Origin: an uncultured Bacteroides sp.
Lineage (GTDB): Bacteria > Bacteroidota > Bacteroidia > Bacteroidales > Bacteroidaceae
Assembly (NCBI RefSeq): GCF_910585845.1
Contig: NZ_CAJUHF010000004.1
Span: 1 to 64,000, forward strand
Direction: 5' to 3'
Length of the DNA stretch: 64,000 bases
Shown: one piece after another, positions 9,042 through 18,429 of the stretch
Position numbering within the stretch: position 1 is the stretch's first letter
Layout: each line of letters begins with the position of its first letter
Notes under the pieces: generated by a model
The model's input: only the letters and a program-made list of their open reading frames with translations
Database searches by the model: none
Told to the model about the DNA's origin: nothing
Position numbers and translations under genes: made by a program

Positions 9042-10292
9042 TCAGCGCTTCGATGTAACGTCCACTTCGTATTTTTGAATTTCGGCAATAAAATCTTCGC
9101 CCACAGGTACATTGTTCTTCAGACAGAACATATCCCATACAGCGTTCCACGGCAGTGTCTTCGCCTCTTCGAGCAGGGCGAGGCGTTCGAATAACTGGTC
9201 GTTTGCCTCGTAGCGGCGCAACGTCTCCAGCGGTTCGAGCAGTGCCTGAAGCACGCACTTCTGCGTGGCGCGGCTACCGATGACGTAGGCACCGATGCGG
9301 TTGATGCTAGCGTCGAAGTAGTCCAGACCAATATGCACGCGATCGAGGGCGTTGCAACGTACGATCTCCTTGCAGAGATCCATCGTTTCGTCGTTCATGA
9401 TCGTCACGTGATCGGAGTCCCAACGTATCGGACGGCTCACGTGCAGCATGATTTCGGGGATGAACAGCAGCAGTGAAGAGAGTTTGTCGGCAACGCTTTC
9501 TGTGGGGTGGAAGTGTCCGGTGTCGAGCGTAACAATCTTGTTGCGGCTCACGCCATAACCGATGTAAAAGTCGTTGGAGCCTACGGTGTAGCTTTCCAGA
9601 CCGATACCGAAGACCTTAGATTCAACACAATCCTTCATGTTCTTATATTCCGTCTCGAAGATGCGGTCGAGCGAGTCCTTCAGCAGTTCGCGATAGAGCA
9701 TGCGGTTGACGGTGATGTCCTTGCTACCGTCGTGTACCCACAAGTTCATGATACACGGATCCCCCTGACGGCGTCCCATCTCCTCGGCGATGGCACGGCA
9801 ACGCTTCGTATGTTCCACCCAAAAGTCGCGTATTCCCTTGTCGGGATTAGCCAGCGAGAGGCTTCCGCTCTTCGGATGAGAGAAGGATGTGGAGTTGAAG
9901 TCGAGCTTCATGCTGTGCTCGGCAGCCCACTGTATCCAGCTCTCAAAATGTGCCGGTTCTACCTGATCTCTGTCCACGAACTTACCGCCAAAGTCACCGT
10001 AGATTTCGTGCAGATTCAGTCGGTGGGTGCCGGGAATATAACTTGCAGCTTTCAGGATGTCCTGACGCAGTTCTTCCATATTGCGAGCCTTGCCGGGGTA
10101 GTTTCCCGTAGCCTGTATACCGCCCGTCAGCGAACCTTGCGCCTCAAAGCCAGCCACATCGTCTGCCTGCCAGCAGTGCAGGGAGAGGGAAATCTTTTGC
10201 AAAGCATCCATTGCTTTTTCTACATCTACGCCGATGGCAGCGTAACGTTCTTTTGCCACTTCATAGGCTTTCAGAATCAATTCTTCTTTCAT
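9042..10292 (-). CDS. rhaA: L-rhamnose isomerase
   Basis: Converts L-rhamnose to L-rhamnulose. 416 residues, against 419 for E. coli RhaA. Conserved blocks include SLHCWQADDV near the N-terminus, HEIYGDF, and the metal-site stretches TLDTGHFHPTE and RPIRWDSDHV of the TIM barrel. I start at MKEELILKAYE (10292); the longer frame to 10430 overlaps the kinase gene and is not conserved in character. It lies 98 bp after the kinase gene in an operon-like order. Bacteroides literature calls it rhaI. Confidence 0.96.
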   Translation of the reverse strand: MKEELILKAYEVAKERYAAIGVDVEKAMDALQKISLSLHCWQADDVAGFEAQGSLTGGIQATGNYPGKARNMEELRQDILKAASYIPGTHRLNLHEIYGDFGGKFVDRDQVEPAHFESWIQWAAEHSMKLDFNSTSFSHPKSGSLSLANPDKGIRDFWVEHTKRCRAIAEEMGRRQGDPCIMNLWVHDGSKDITVNRMLYRELLKDSLDRIFETEYKNMKDCVESKVFGIGLESYTVGSNDFYIGYGVSRNKIVTLDTGHFHPTESVADKLSSLLLFIPEIMLHVSRPIRWDSDHVTIMNDETMDLCKEIVRCNALDRVHIGLDYFDASINRIGAYVIGSRATQKCVLQALLEPLETLRRYEANDQLFERLALLEEAKTLPWNAVWDMFCLKNNVPVGEDFIAEIQKYEVDVTSKR

Positions 10293-10390
10293 GATGGTAT
10301 TAGTTTTATTATTAATAAAATATATGATTTTTTCAGTTATATACTTGCTTAAGAAGCTATGCTTTTTAGGACGAGTTATCTCCCCAATAA

Positions 10391-11848
10391 TCATGCCAAC
10401 TGCTGGAACTTGCCGTAAGCCGCTTCCCACACTTCGACGTCAGCAGGTGCAAACGTCTTCAGCGGAATAGAGCGATTGATGAGCTGGCGCATCGAAGCCA
10501 CGTCACTTGCCGTGCCTGCCGCCAAAGCCTGTATCATGACATTGCCGATGGCAGTCGCCTCCGACGGTCCAGTAACCACGGGTATACCCAAGGCGTTTGC
10601 CGTCCACTGGTTTAACAGTTCATTACGGCTCCCCCCCCCGATGACGTGCAGCACTTCCACCGGACGCGGCGAAAGCTCACGCAGGTCGTCTAATACCTGA
10701 CGGTAGCGTAATGCCAGACTCTCGAAAATGCAGCGTACCACCTGTCCGCGAGTCTCCGGCACGGGTTGGCGATGGTCAGCACAATATGTACGGATCGCCT
10801 GCTCCATATTCATCGGATTGGCAAACAGAGCATCATCCGGATTGATCAGACTGCGAAACGGTTCACAAGCCTCAGCTTCGGCAATCAACTTGGCATAGGA
10901 AACTTCCTCCCAGTCGCAACGACAACGCTCCAGCAACCACATGCCGCAGATGTTCTTCAGCAGACGGATAGTCCCATCCACTCCGCCTTCGTTCGTGAAA
11001 TTCAAGGCTTCGGTCTTCTCATTGATAACTGGTGCGTCCGTCTCTACACCTAGCAACGACCATGTGCCGCTACTCAGGTAAGCGAAGTTACGACTCAAGG
11101 CAGGCACAGCCGCCACAGCCGACGCAGTGTCATGTCCGGCAACGGCAATCACAGGGATAGCCCCCAATCCGGTAATCGTCTGCACTTCCTTCGTGAGTAC
11201 GCCCACCGTCTCACCTGGATAGACAAAACGTCCGAAATGTTCTTCCGTCAGCCCCAGTGCCTCAAGCAAGGCAGGCTCCAAACGGCGCGTACCGGCATTC
11301 ACCAGTTGTGCGGTGGTAGCGATAGTATACTCCGTCACCATCTCTCCCGTCAGCAGATAGCTGAGCGCATCGGGCATAAAGAGCAACTTGTCGGCAGCAG
11401 CTAAGGCGCTATCGTTATTGCGGCGCAGAGTGTCCAGTTGGTAGAGCGAGTTGAAATTCATAATCTGAATACCCGTCCACTCGTAGACTTGCTTGCGAGG
11501 CACTCTGGCAAAGAAAGCCTCAGGTGCGCCCGTAGTATGGGCATCGCGATAAGAATAGGGCTGGCGAAGCAATGCGCCGTCTTTACCGACGCAGACAAAA
11601 TCTACTCCCCAGGTATCGATACCGATGGAAGTGATCTGCACGTCTTCCATATCAGCTGCTAGTTTCAACCCCTCCAAGATATGGCGGTATAGTTCGTAAA
11701 TATCCCAGTAGCAGTGTCCCCCAGCCTTAATCAGGTGATTCGGAAAGCGGTTGACCTCCTGCAATTCCAATCCTTGCGGAGTAAAGGTTCCTAAAATAGT
11801 ACGACCGCTTGTAGCACCCAAGTCGACCGCGAAAAAACAATGTTTCAT
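10391..11848 (-). CDS. rhaB: Rhamnulokinase
   Basis: Phosphorylates L-rhamnulose at C1. 485 residues of the FGGY sugar-kinase family. The N-terminal phosphate loop AVDLGATSGRTILG, the catalytic-region SIGIDTWGVDF, the GTWSLLG motif and the C-terminal ATP-site stretch HVIGGGSRNELLNQW are all present. The start is MKHCFFAVDLG (11848), where the kinase fold begins; 51 upstream in-frame codons are discarded. The gene has its own TAnnTTTG element and heads the cytoplasmic rhamnose genes (kinase, isomerase, transporter, aldolase). It is called rhaK in Bacteroides. Confidence 0.95.
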   Translation of the reverse strand: MKHCFFAVDLGATSGRTILGTFTPQGLELQEVNRFPNHLIKAGGHCYWDIYELYRHILEGLKLAADMEDVQITSIGIDTWGVDFVCVGKDGALLRQPYSYRDAHTTGAPEAFFARVPRKQVYEWTGIQIMNFNSLYQLDTLRRNNDSALAAADKLLFMPDALSYLLTGEMVTEYTIATTAQLVNAGTRRLEPALLEALGLTEEHFGRFVYPGETVGVLTKEVQTITGLGAIPVIAVAGHDTASAVAAVPALSRNFAYLSSGTWSLLGVETDAPVINEKTEALNFTNEGGVDGTIRLLKNICGMWLLERCRCDWEEVSYAKLIAEAEACEPFRSLINPDDALFANPMNMEQAIRTYCADHRQPVPETRGQVVRCIFESLALRYRQVLDDLRELSPRPVEVLHVIGGGSRNELLNQWTANALGIPVVTGPSEATAIGNVMIQALAAGTASDVASMRQLINRSIPLKTFAPADVEVWEAAYGKFQQLA

Positions 11849-11874
11849 GATAATATATAGATTTTTAGATAGGG

Positions 11875-11882
11875 CAAATGTA
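11875..11882 (-). promoter_or_regulatory. -7 box of the rhamnulokinase operon
   Basis: The minus strand reads TACATTTG, matching TAnnTTTG, 27 bp before the start codon. It suggests that the kinase-isomerase-transporter-aldolase genes can be transcribed apart from the upstream GH106 gene. Confidence 0.6.
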
Positions 11883-12034
11883 GGAGATTCTCCCCTCATT
11901 GCCCTTATCGGTTTTGACTGAAAGAATACAGTTTCTGATAATTTAAAGTTTTTTGAGTTTGTGAGTTGATTAGTATGTGAAGTCGTGAGTTTTCCCCACA
12001 ATTCATCTACTTACAAGTTCAAAAACTTACGAAC

Positions 12035-14929
12035 TCAAAAAAATTCCATCGGCATCAGGCGTACCGGTCCGAGCAATCCGCTTGGCATCGGTTCCCATTT
12101 TCCATAGTTGTCCCTCTGATAATGGATATTCACGATGTTCGCATCCTTATAGATACGCCAATTAACGTTTCGGCGATCCATGTCGGAGATACGGTTGGCC
12201 GGCAGATTGGTCACTTCCACTTCGAGCGTGTTCACCCCTGCGCGGAGATATTTGCCTGCCAAGCAACGGTAGGGTACGGCAATCAGAGTAGCCACCTCCT
12301 GCCCATTGATGCGGATGCGTGCACTTTCGCGGACATCACCCAAATCAAGCATCCACTCGGCAGCTGCACCGGGATTCTTCACTGTGAACGTGATTGTGTA
12401 GCAAGCCGTAGCCATCGTATTCTTTGCGCCTTTGGCAGCAAGTTCCGTCCAGGAGCCCAACGCCACACTGTCCGGTGCAGACTCCACTGCCGGAACTGCC
12501 TCAACAAAGCGGAAGCCCCAATGTCCGTCCAGCAACAGGCTCTTCACCTCCTCCGGTGCGACCGCACGCTTGTTCTTCACCGTGCGCGGCTTGGCAGGGG
12601 CGGATTTCACTTCCGACATCTGCCGCCAATATCCATATTCAGGTGCAGACACGTCGCTACTATCGAACGTCTTCAGTATGACCGATTCACCGGAAGCCAA
12701 TTGCATGAACACCTCTGTCCTACCCTCGTTCTGTCGCACACGCGCCTTACCCGACGTTCCGTCCATCGGATTGTAGAGCATCGCCGAACGCGCCTGCACA
12801 GCCAAGGGAATCCACCCCTTGGTATCTTCTGCCTTCAGGGCGGAGATAAAGTAGTGGTGTCCTTCGGGATGCGAGCGGCGTATGCTTCTCAGCCCGAAAG
12901 TCGTCTTCATTGCTTCGGGAACGGCGGCAGTAGCTTTCAGCGTAGCGGCATAGTCCGTCCCGAACAGGACGTGACCTTTCCCCTCACGCTGCCTGAGCTG
13001 TTCAAGCGTCTTGTTGAACTCCACACGGCGGGCAGACAACTCACCGAATCCCGGCACATCCTCCGGATATTGCTCTAAGAAAACCACCGTAGCTCCTTCG
13101 TCAGCCAACCGGAGCAGTTTCTCCAGCACATCTGCAGGCATCAGGCGGGCACCGGGCACCACCAACGCTTTGTAGGCGACACCACCCGGCGTCAGCAGTT
13201 TGCCATCCCGGCAGACGGTGTTGCGGATGAAGTTATCTGAAATGTAATCCATGTCATAGCCTGCGTCATAGATGCGGTGCACCGCCTTGATGAAGCGCGG
13301 CGCACGCTCTGCCATCTTATGAATATCGAACAGCATCAGGCGCCCCTCCTGCTCGTTCCACATGTCGTACACGGGCAAGTAAACCAGGAAGTCGTTGTCC
13401 GGTTGCCCCATCTGCAAGAAACTCTGGCAACGGGTAATATAATTGAAGAAAGCCGGAACATCCCTCCATATGTTGTTCGTGGGGCTCATGTCGATGGAGG
13501 CATAGAATTTCCATCCCGGCCATGCCGCCTCGGCGGGCGAGTACGTAGTGCCGTGGAAATAGGAATGGTTCACACCGGAGATGAACATCAGGTCCATATC
13601 GGGCTTGCACTGCGAAAGCGAAGTACGGAAGTGCTCGGTCAGCCAGGTGAACGTTTCCGAAGTGGTGAAAGGCTTTCCGGAGATGTGTGCAGCCGAAGAG
13701 GCATACTTCAACATGGAAAGGTCGGAATCGTTGGGACGTGTCAGGGAATCGCGGCGCAGCCCGCGGATGCCGAAGTCCGACAATCCGAAGCCCTCACATT
13801 CCGGCACGTCGACCGTGGCATACAGGTCTATCAGGTTACCAGGCGAGCCATGCGCCTGATTGCGAGTGCGCGAACCATGCTTGTGTGCCCAATCTGTCCA
13901 TTGGCGGGTAAAGTTCTCCTGAAGTAGTTCACCCAAGGTCTCCCGATAGTCGGAAACGATACGACGGGTGACCTCCGTACGCTCTTCGGAGAGGAATTCG
14001 GGAAGATAGTTCTCCAAGTGATATCCACGCCGGCGGGCAAACTCTTCAAACAGTTCGTCCGTCCAGTCGGCGCCATACACCTCGTAGGAGTCATTGAAGA
14101 AGTTGTGAGGATAGGCAGTAGACACCCCAGCAGAAGTACCGGAAGTCCCCACAGAAGCAGCGGAAGCGCCATCGGAATGCTGTCCGGCAAAGGCACGTTC
14201 AAAGCGTCCCAGATAGTTGGAGACGGCTTTCGCCGAGAAGTGGTTCATCACATATCCTGCTCCGCCGGGAGCGGCACGCTTCACTTTCTGGAGTGTCTTG
14301 CCCATGAAAGCGGCAATCAGGCGCCACTCCCCTTTCGAGGCTTTCCAGTTCAGCTTGCCCTCGCTGACTTTGTCGGTCAGGTCGTAACAGATCCTTGACT
14401 CCGGAGCAACGGCATCAGCGGAAAGCTTGAAAGCCATCAGACGGACAAGTTTGGCATACGGACGTTGCTTTTCGTCCGTCACTTCTATCTTGCTCTTCAG
14501 GCGTTCGCCACCTTTCAATGTATATTCCTCCACCAGCAGGCGGCAAGCGGCGTCTTCGATGGAAACCTCCGGTCCGCCGAAGGGCCATCCCGTGCCCGTA
14601 TTCATATCCACTTGCATTCCCAAGCGTACCGCCTCGCTCTCGGTGTGTCGGAGCATCTGCATCCACTTCGGGGTGAGGAAGTCGATGTCGTTCGCATCAT
14701 TTCCCTGCACGCCATAGACAGGAGTAATCTCCAGCGTTCCCATTCCCGCTTTGGAATAATCCTCCAGGTTACGCGTCAGGTTGGCGGCATCCACCGCACT
14801 ACCCATCCACCACCAGCGGGCGGCAGGCTTTGCTTCAGTAGTCACCTCTGGCCACGCAATGTCTTGCGCGGAAAGAGACAGGGTTCCCAAAGAGGCAACG
14901 AATATCGTCCATAAACTCTTTTTCATCAT
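12035..14929 (-). CDS. Exported GH106 alpha-L-rhamnosidase
   Basis: Predicted to remove terminal alpha-L-rhamnose from pectic or other glycans. 964 residues with a signal peptide (MMKKSLWTIFVASLGTLSLSAQ). The N-terminus carries the GH106 signature around ARWWWMGSAVD and MGTLEITPVYGVQG, then NTGTGWPFGG, and the C-terminus (about 800-960) looks like a galactose-binding jelly roll (GDVRESARIRINGQEVAT). A short Ser/Ala/Gly-rich run near 255-275 looks like a loop insertion. It lies 51 bp after the esterase-GH105 gene with no promoter between, so they form one unit, followed 186 bp later by the kinase gene. Confidence 0.9.
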   Translation of the reverse strand: MMKKSLWTIFVASLGTLSLSAQDIAWPEVTTEAKPAARWWWMGSAVDAANLTRNLEDYSKAGMGTLEITPVYGVQGNDANDIDFLTPKWMQMLRHTESEAVRLGMQVDMNTGTGWPFGGPEVSIEDAACRLLVEEYTLKGGERLKSKIEVTDEKQRPYAKLVRLMAFKLSADAVAPESRICYDLTDKVSEGKLNWKASKGEWRLIAAFMGKTLQKVKRAAPGGAGYVMNHFSAKAVSNYLGRFERAFAGQHSDGASAASVGTSGTSAGVSTAYPHNFFNDSYEVYGADWTDELFEEFARRRGYHLENYLPEFLSEERTEVTRRIVSDYRETLGELLQENFTRQWTDWAHKHGSRTRNQAHGSPGNLIDLYATVDVPECEGFGLSDFGIRGLRRDSLTRPNDSDLSMLKYASSAAHISGKPFTTSETFTWLTEHFRTSLSQCKPDMDLMFISGVNHSYFHGTTYSPAEAAWPGWKFYASIDMSPTNNIWRDVPAFFNYITRCQSFLQMGQPDNDFLVYLPVYDMWNEQEGRLMLFDIHKMAERAPRFIKAVHRIYDAGYDMDYISDNFIRNTVCRDGKLLTPGGVAYKALVVPGARLMPADVLEKLLRLADEGATVVFLEQYPEDVPGFGELSARRVEFNKTLEQLRQREGKGHVLFGTDYAATLKATAAVPEAMKTTFGLRSIRRSHPEGHHYFISALKAEDTKGWIPLAVQARSAMLYNPMDGTSGKARVRQNEGRTEVFMQLASGESVILKTFDSSDVSAPEYGYWRQMSEVKSAPAKPRTVKNKRAVAPEEVKSLLLDGHWGFRFVEAVPAVESAPDSVALGSWTELAAKGAKNTMATACYTITFTVKNPGAAAEWMLDLGDVRESARIRINGQEVATLIAVPYRCLAGKYLRAGVNTLEVEVTNLPANRISDMDRRNVNWRIYKDANIVNIHYQRDNYGKWEPMPSGLLGPVRLMPMEFF

Positions 14930-14980
14930 AAATATATAAAACTATAAGTTAAAATTCCATTTGATATACGCCATGTTGTT

Positions 14981-17515
14981 CTACAACCCCAGTTCGAGGC
15001 ATCCCATGATGAACGGTCCGGTAGCCTTTGCATCGTTCTCACGTATCTTCTCACCTATATAATATTCGAAACTACCGTCACGATAAGGGTTTCCACCTAA
15101 ACCACCCACTTGGCAGCAACGAGTCAATGTCAGCATGCCGTCCTGGCGTTCTATCATCAATCTGCTCTTCAATCCATTGAAAGCCTTCACGGCTACGTCA
15201 CGATATGCCTTGTCCAAATACCCTTTGTTCACGGCTTTGGCATAGGCATTCATGAACTGTGCCGTCACAGAGGCCTCGGGAAAGTTACCCTTCCGCTGTG
15301 GTTGGTCGAGCACCTGATACCACAGACCGTTCTTATCCTGATACTTCGGCAGCACATCCGCCAGTTCCCGTATCCAACCCACGATCCGGGCATGCCCTTC
15401 GTGGTTCTCCGGTATGAAATCCAGCACATCCACCATGGCCATAAACCACCATCCGATGCTGCGCCCCCAGAAGTTAGGCGAATGCCCTGTCTCAGGATTT
15501 GCCCATCGCTGGCTCTTGCTCTCGTCCCAAGCATGATGATAAAGCCCGGTGACAGCGTCATACGTATGTTTCCGGCAAAGCGTAAATTGCCTTACCGCCT
15601 CATCAATCCATTCGGGTTTACCGAACTCCGCCCCATAATGCGCCATGAAGGGCGAAGCCATGTACAGCCCGTCCAGCCATATCTGATGCTGATAGATCAG
15701 TTTATGCCAATAAACACCTTCCAGTGTGCGGGGATGGTTCTGCAACTGCCTGATGAGTGTATCCATTGCCACTTTGTACTTCTCCTTGCCCGTCTCACGG
15801 TATAAGTCGAACAAGACCTTGCCAGAGTTGATGTAATCGAGGTTATAAGTCTCCATCTGATACAGGTGGATCTCCCCTTTATCGCTGATCAGCGAATCTG
15901 CCCATTGCTCCACATAGTCGAAATAACGGCGCTCGCCAGTCTTCTTCCACATCTCCAGCATCGCACAACAACCCACGCCCTGCGCATAACCAAAGAACAG
16001 GCGCTTGCCGTGATCCAGCTGATAGGCCTTCGGGAAGCGGAACATCTCCGAATCGGCAAACCGGCGGGCATACGTATCTGGTGCCCAGTCGTCCGTGCGG
16101 AAGGGGGAGGCAGGAAACCCCGCCCGATTATAAAGATTCACCCGGAAGAAGTTACAATAAGCATAACGCACAGCCACGGGTTCGGCAACCTGTGGAGCCG
16201 ACACTTCCAGCGTGCCGCCCTTTATGACAGCCGTAGCAGGATAAAAACGGCGGTCGGAACCGGCAACAATGACTCCCTTCACCGGTTCGCCGTCCGGCGT
16301 CATCAGTCCTTCGTCGGCGTAGCTAAAGCTCAACACCGCCTTATTGTCCTCCACCTTCATCGACTTAAACAAGGGACCGGAGAAGGGCACAGCCTTTCCA
16401 TACTGCTTGGCGAGCGCCCATGCAGCCAGCCGTTCGCCTGTCACTGTCTTGTTGCGCGGATGGATGTCGAGCGAATCGCCCGCATCGGTAATCACCGCCA
16501 TACCCACATTCTTCAGCCCGCTCTGCCACGTCTTGAGTTGTGCTTCGCGAATCGTAGCCGGCTGACCGTACTGTGGGGCTATCTGTACAAAGTAGAAGGG
16601 CAGATCCGGCTGCTTCCATTCCTTGCGCCAGCTGTTTATCATATTGGTAAAGACCTGCTGATAGCGGTCGGCACGCACAGCATTCGATTCTCCCTGATAC
16701 CAGATATTGCCCCTCAGCGTATAGCCCAAGATGGGATGTATCATGCCGTTCCATAGCGTGGCGGGCACTTTATTCTTTTTCTTCGGGTCTTTCTCGCTCT
16801 CCTCCTTCGAGAACTCTTCCAGCACATCGGCATAAAGCGGATTCTTCTTCATCACGTTCATCTTGGTCCATGCCTCCGCATGCGTACCGCCCCACGTGGA
16901 TTGTATCAGTCCCACAGGCACCTTCAACTCTTTATGCAGCCTACGTCCGAAGACGAAGGCAACGGCAGAGAAGTCCTTCAAATTCTCGGGACGGCAAACC
17001 ATCCACTCGCCCTTACAGTCGTCCATCTCGCCATCAGGCGCCAACTGGTGTTCTACATGAAACAAGCGCATCTCCGAGAAATCAGCATCCTTCATCTCTT
17101 CAGCCTCGTTCAGCATGCCGGTCTTCCATTTGGTAGTGGGATGACGCGATACCGAAAATTCCATATTACTCTGTCCGGTGCAAAGCCATACTTCACCTAT
17201 TAATATATTATGTATCCGAATCGTATTCTCGCCGCTAACCTCCACGGACTGCGCGGTAGTTGCCTTCGGAGTTTTCAATGTCACCGACCACTTTCCATCA
17301 GCCGCCGTTTTCACGGTCATCAGCTTGTCCGCCCAGGATACTTTCACAGTTACCCGCTCGCCGGGCGTAGCCTTACCCCACAGATTGACTGATGCCTTTT
17401 GTTGCAACACCATGTTGTCCGAAAAGATAGCAGGAAGCGTCACTTTGGCCTCCGCCTCGAAAGAAGCTACCAAACTCAAAAGGAATAAAATTGAAAGCCT
17501 GAAGTTTTTTTTCAT
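14981..17515 (-). CDS. Exported fusion: SGNH sialate-O-acetylesterase-type domain + GH105
   Basis: 844 residues in two enzymes. After a signal peptide (1-23), residues about 24-470 form a sialate O-acetylesterase-like SGNH hydrolase with the serine motif LCTGQSNMEF (Ser116), a second block RGNIWYQGESNA and the late Asp350/His352 pair in DAGDSLDIHP. Residues about 480-844 are a GH105 unsaturated rhamnogalacturonyl hydrolase: QIWLDGLYMASPF carries the candidate catalytic Asp615, and WGRSIGWWFMAMVD and GGLGGNPYRDGSFEYY are typical. The fusion would deacetylate and then remove the unsaturated uronic acid left by a pectin lyase, next to the GH106 rhamnosidase. It is the first gene of the leftward block, preceded by a TAnnTTTG box. 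Confidence 0.9.
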   Translation of the reverse strand: MKKNFRLSILFLLSLVASFEAEAKVTLPAIFSDNMVLQQKASVNLWGKATPGERVTVKVSWADKLMTVKTAADGKWSVTLKTPKATTAQSVEVSGENTIRIHNILIGEVWLCTGQSNMEFSVSRHPTTKWKTGMLNEAEEMKDADFSEMRLFHVEHQLAPDGEMDDCKGEWMVCRPENLKDFSAVAFVFGRRLHKELKVPVGLIQSTWGGTHAEAWTKMNVMKKNPLYADVLEEFSKEESEKDPKKKNKVPATLWNGMIHPILGYTLRGNIWYQGESNAVRADRYQQVFTNMINSWRKEWKQPDLPFYFVQIAPQYGQPATIREAQLKTWQSGLKNVGMAVITDAGDSLDIHPRNKTVTGERLAAWALAKQYGKAVPFSGPLFKSMKVEDNKAVLSFSYADEGLMTPDGEPVKGVIVAGSDRRFYPATAVIKGGTLEVSAPQVAEPVAVRYAYCNFFRVNLYNRAGFPASPFRTDDWAPDTYARRFADSEMFRFPKAYQLDHGKRLFFGYAQGVGCCAMLEMWKKTGERRYFDYVEQWADSLISDKGEIHLYQMETYNLDYINSGKVLFDLYRETGKEKYKVAMDTLIRQLQNHPRTLEGVYWHKLIYQHQIWLDGLYMASPFMAHYGAEFGKPEWIDEAVRQFTLCRKHTYDAVTGLYHHAWDESKSQRWANPETGHSPNFWGRSIGWWFMAMVDVLDFIPENHEGHARIVGWIRELADVLPKYQDKNGLWYQVLDQPQRKGNFPEASVTAQFMNAYAKAVNKGYLDKAYRDVAVKAFNGLKSRLMIERQDGMLTLTRCCQVGGLGGNPYRDGSFEYYIGEKIRENDAKATGPFIMGCLELGL

Positions 17516-17570
17516 GTGCTTTTAATAGTTTATAGATTCACTTATAAATATTTGCTAAAATCCAATAATG

Positions 17571-17578
17571 CAAAAATA
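17571..17578 (-). promoter_or_regulatory. -7 box of the rhamnogalacturonan operon
   Basis: The minus strand reads TATTTTTG, a perfect TAnnTTTG, 56 bp before the esterase-GH105 start. It is the most upstream promoter of the leftward rhamnose block. Confidence 0.6.
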
Positions 17579-17657
17579 AAGGTTTTCTCCGAAAGTAGCT
17601 CTTTATATTTTGATAGTTTTCGTATTGCTTTTGTCGTTTACAGAAACTCCAAAGCCG

Positions 17658-17740
17658 CTCCATCCTCTACTCCCGTTCCGTATCCGGTCCGTAGTTTCCC
17701 GTGTACCTCTGCCTGGAGCAGATACGGAACATGTATGGAG
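17658..17740. repeat. Nested inverted repeats in the rha-arg divergent gap
   Basis: GTTCCGTATC (17675-17684) is perfectly inverted as GATACGGAAC (17721-17730), and CTCCAT (17658-17663) is inverted outside it as ATGGAG (17735-17740). The 409-bp gap between the divergent esterase-GH105 and argR genes otherwise holds the two promoters. It also holds AT-rich dyads such as ATTC-C-GAAT near 17803-17811, which could be ArgR sites. Confidence 0.65.
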
Positions 17741-17888
17741 GAGATACAAACCGGACATGAAGCGAAAAAACGCATGTAACCGGATTCTTCCGACCGTATA
17801 TTCCGAATTTATACATAAAATCTGGAATATGCGGTATAAAAATCACAAAAAACCTTCTTTATATGCATATTCTTTCCAAAATAATCCC

Positions 17889-17896
17889 TACTTTTG
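17889..17896 (+). promoter_or_regulatory. -7 box of the arginine operon
   Basis: TACTTTTG matches TAnnTTTG exactly and lies 28 bp before the argR start codon. AT-rich imperfect dyads just upstream (17800-17880) would suit autoregulation by ArgR, but no exact ARG box can be claimed. Confidence 0.65.
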
Positions 17897-17924
17897 CCTC
17901 ACTAAAAGAATAATTATACAAAAA

Positions 17925-18398
17925 ATGAAGAAAAAGACCGATCGGTTAGACGCTATCAAGATGATTGTCTCAAGCAAGGAGATCAGTTCGCAAGACGAAT
18001 TGCTGCAAGCCTTGAAAACGGAGGGTTTCGACTTGACACAAGCTACCCTTTCACGCGACCTAAAACAAATGAAAGTAGCCAAGGCCGCCAATACGAACGG
18101 CAAATACGTATATGTTTTGCCCAACGACATCATGTATAAGCGCAATAACATAGTAACCGCCAGCGAAATGCTGATGAACAGCGGGTTCGTATCTCTGCAG
18201 TTCTCCGGCAATATCGCCGTTATCCGCACGCGACCGGGCTATGCCAGCAGCATGGCATACGACATTGACAACCGTGAATGCCCTGCCATCTTAGGAACCA
18301 TCGCTGGAGACGACACCATCATGCTGGTATTGCACGAAGCAGCTTCACACGACGAAGTACGCATTTTTCTTTCACAAGTCATCCCGAATTTACACTAA
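17925..18398 (+). CDS. argR: Arginine repressor ArgR
   Basis: 157 residues, the usual family length. The N-terminal winged helix (about 1-75) contains the recognition region LTQATLSRDLKQMKVAK. The C-terminal arginine-binding/hexamer domain ends with ILGTIAGDDTIMLVL, where the GTIAGDDT stretch is the corepressor-binding signature. The start at MKKKTDRLDAIK is supported by the -7 box 28 bp upstream; the open frame to 17610 passes through the promoter. It heads the operon argR-GNAT-argG-pspC-argC-argD and probably represses it when arginine is plentiful. Confidence 0.95.
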   Translation: MKKKTDRLDAIKMIVSSKEISSQDELLQALKTEGFDLTQATLSRDLKQMKVAKAANTNGKYVYVLPNDIMYKRNNIVTASEMLMNSGFVSLQFSGNIAVIRTRPGYASSMAYDIDNRECPAILGTIAGDDTIMLVLHEAASHDEVRIFLSQVIPNLH

Positions 18399-18429
18399 CA
18401 ACTAATATAATCAGAACCGAATAAAGAAA

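Noticed and set aside
9507..10352. 281-codon frame opposite rhaA
   Set aside because: Antisense shadow; no domain or start signals.
17610..17924. N-terminal extension of ArgR
   Set aside because: It crosses the divergent promoter region and the nested inverted repeat; the family starts at 17925.
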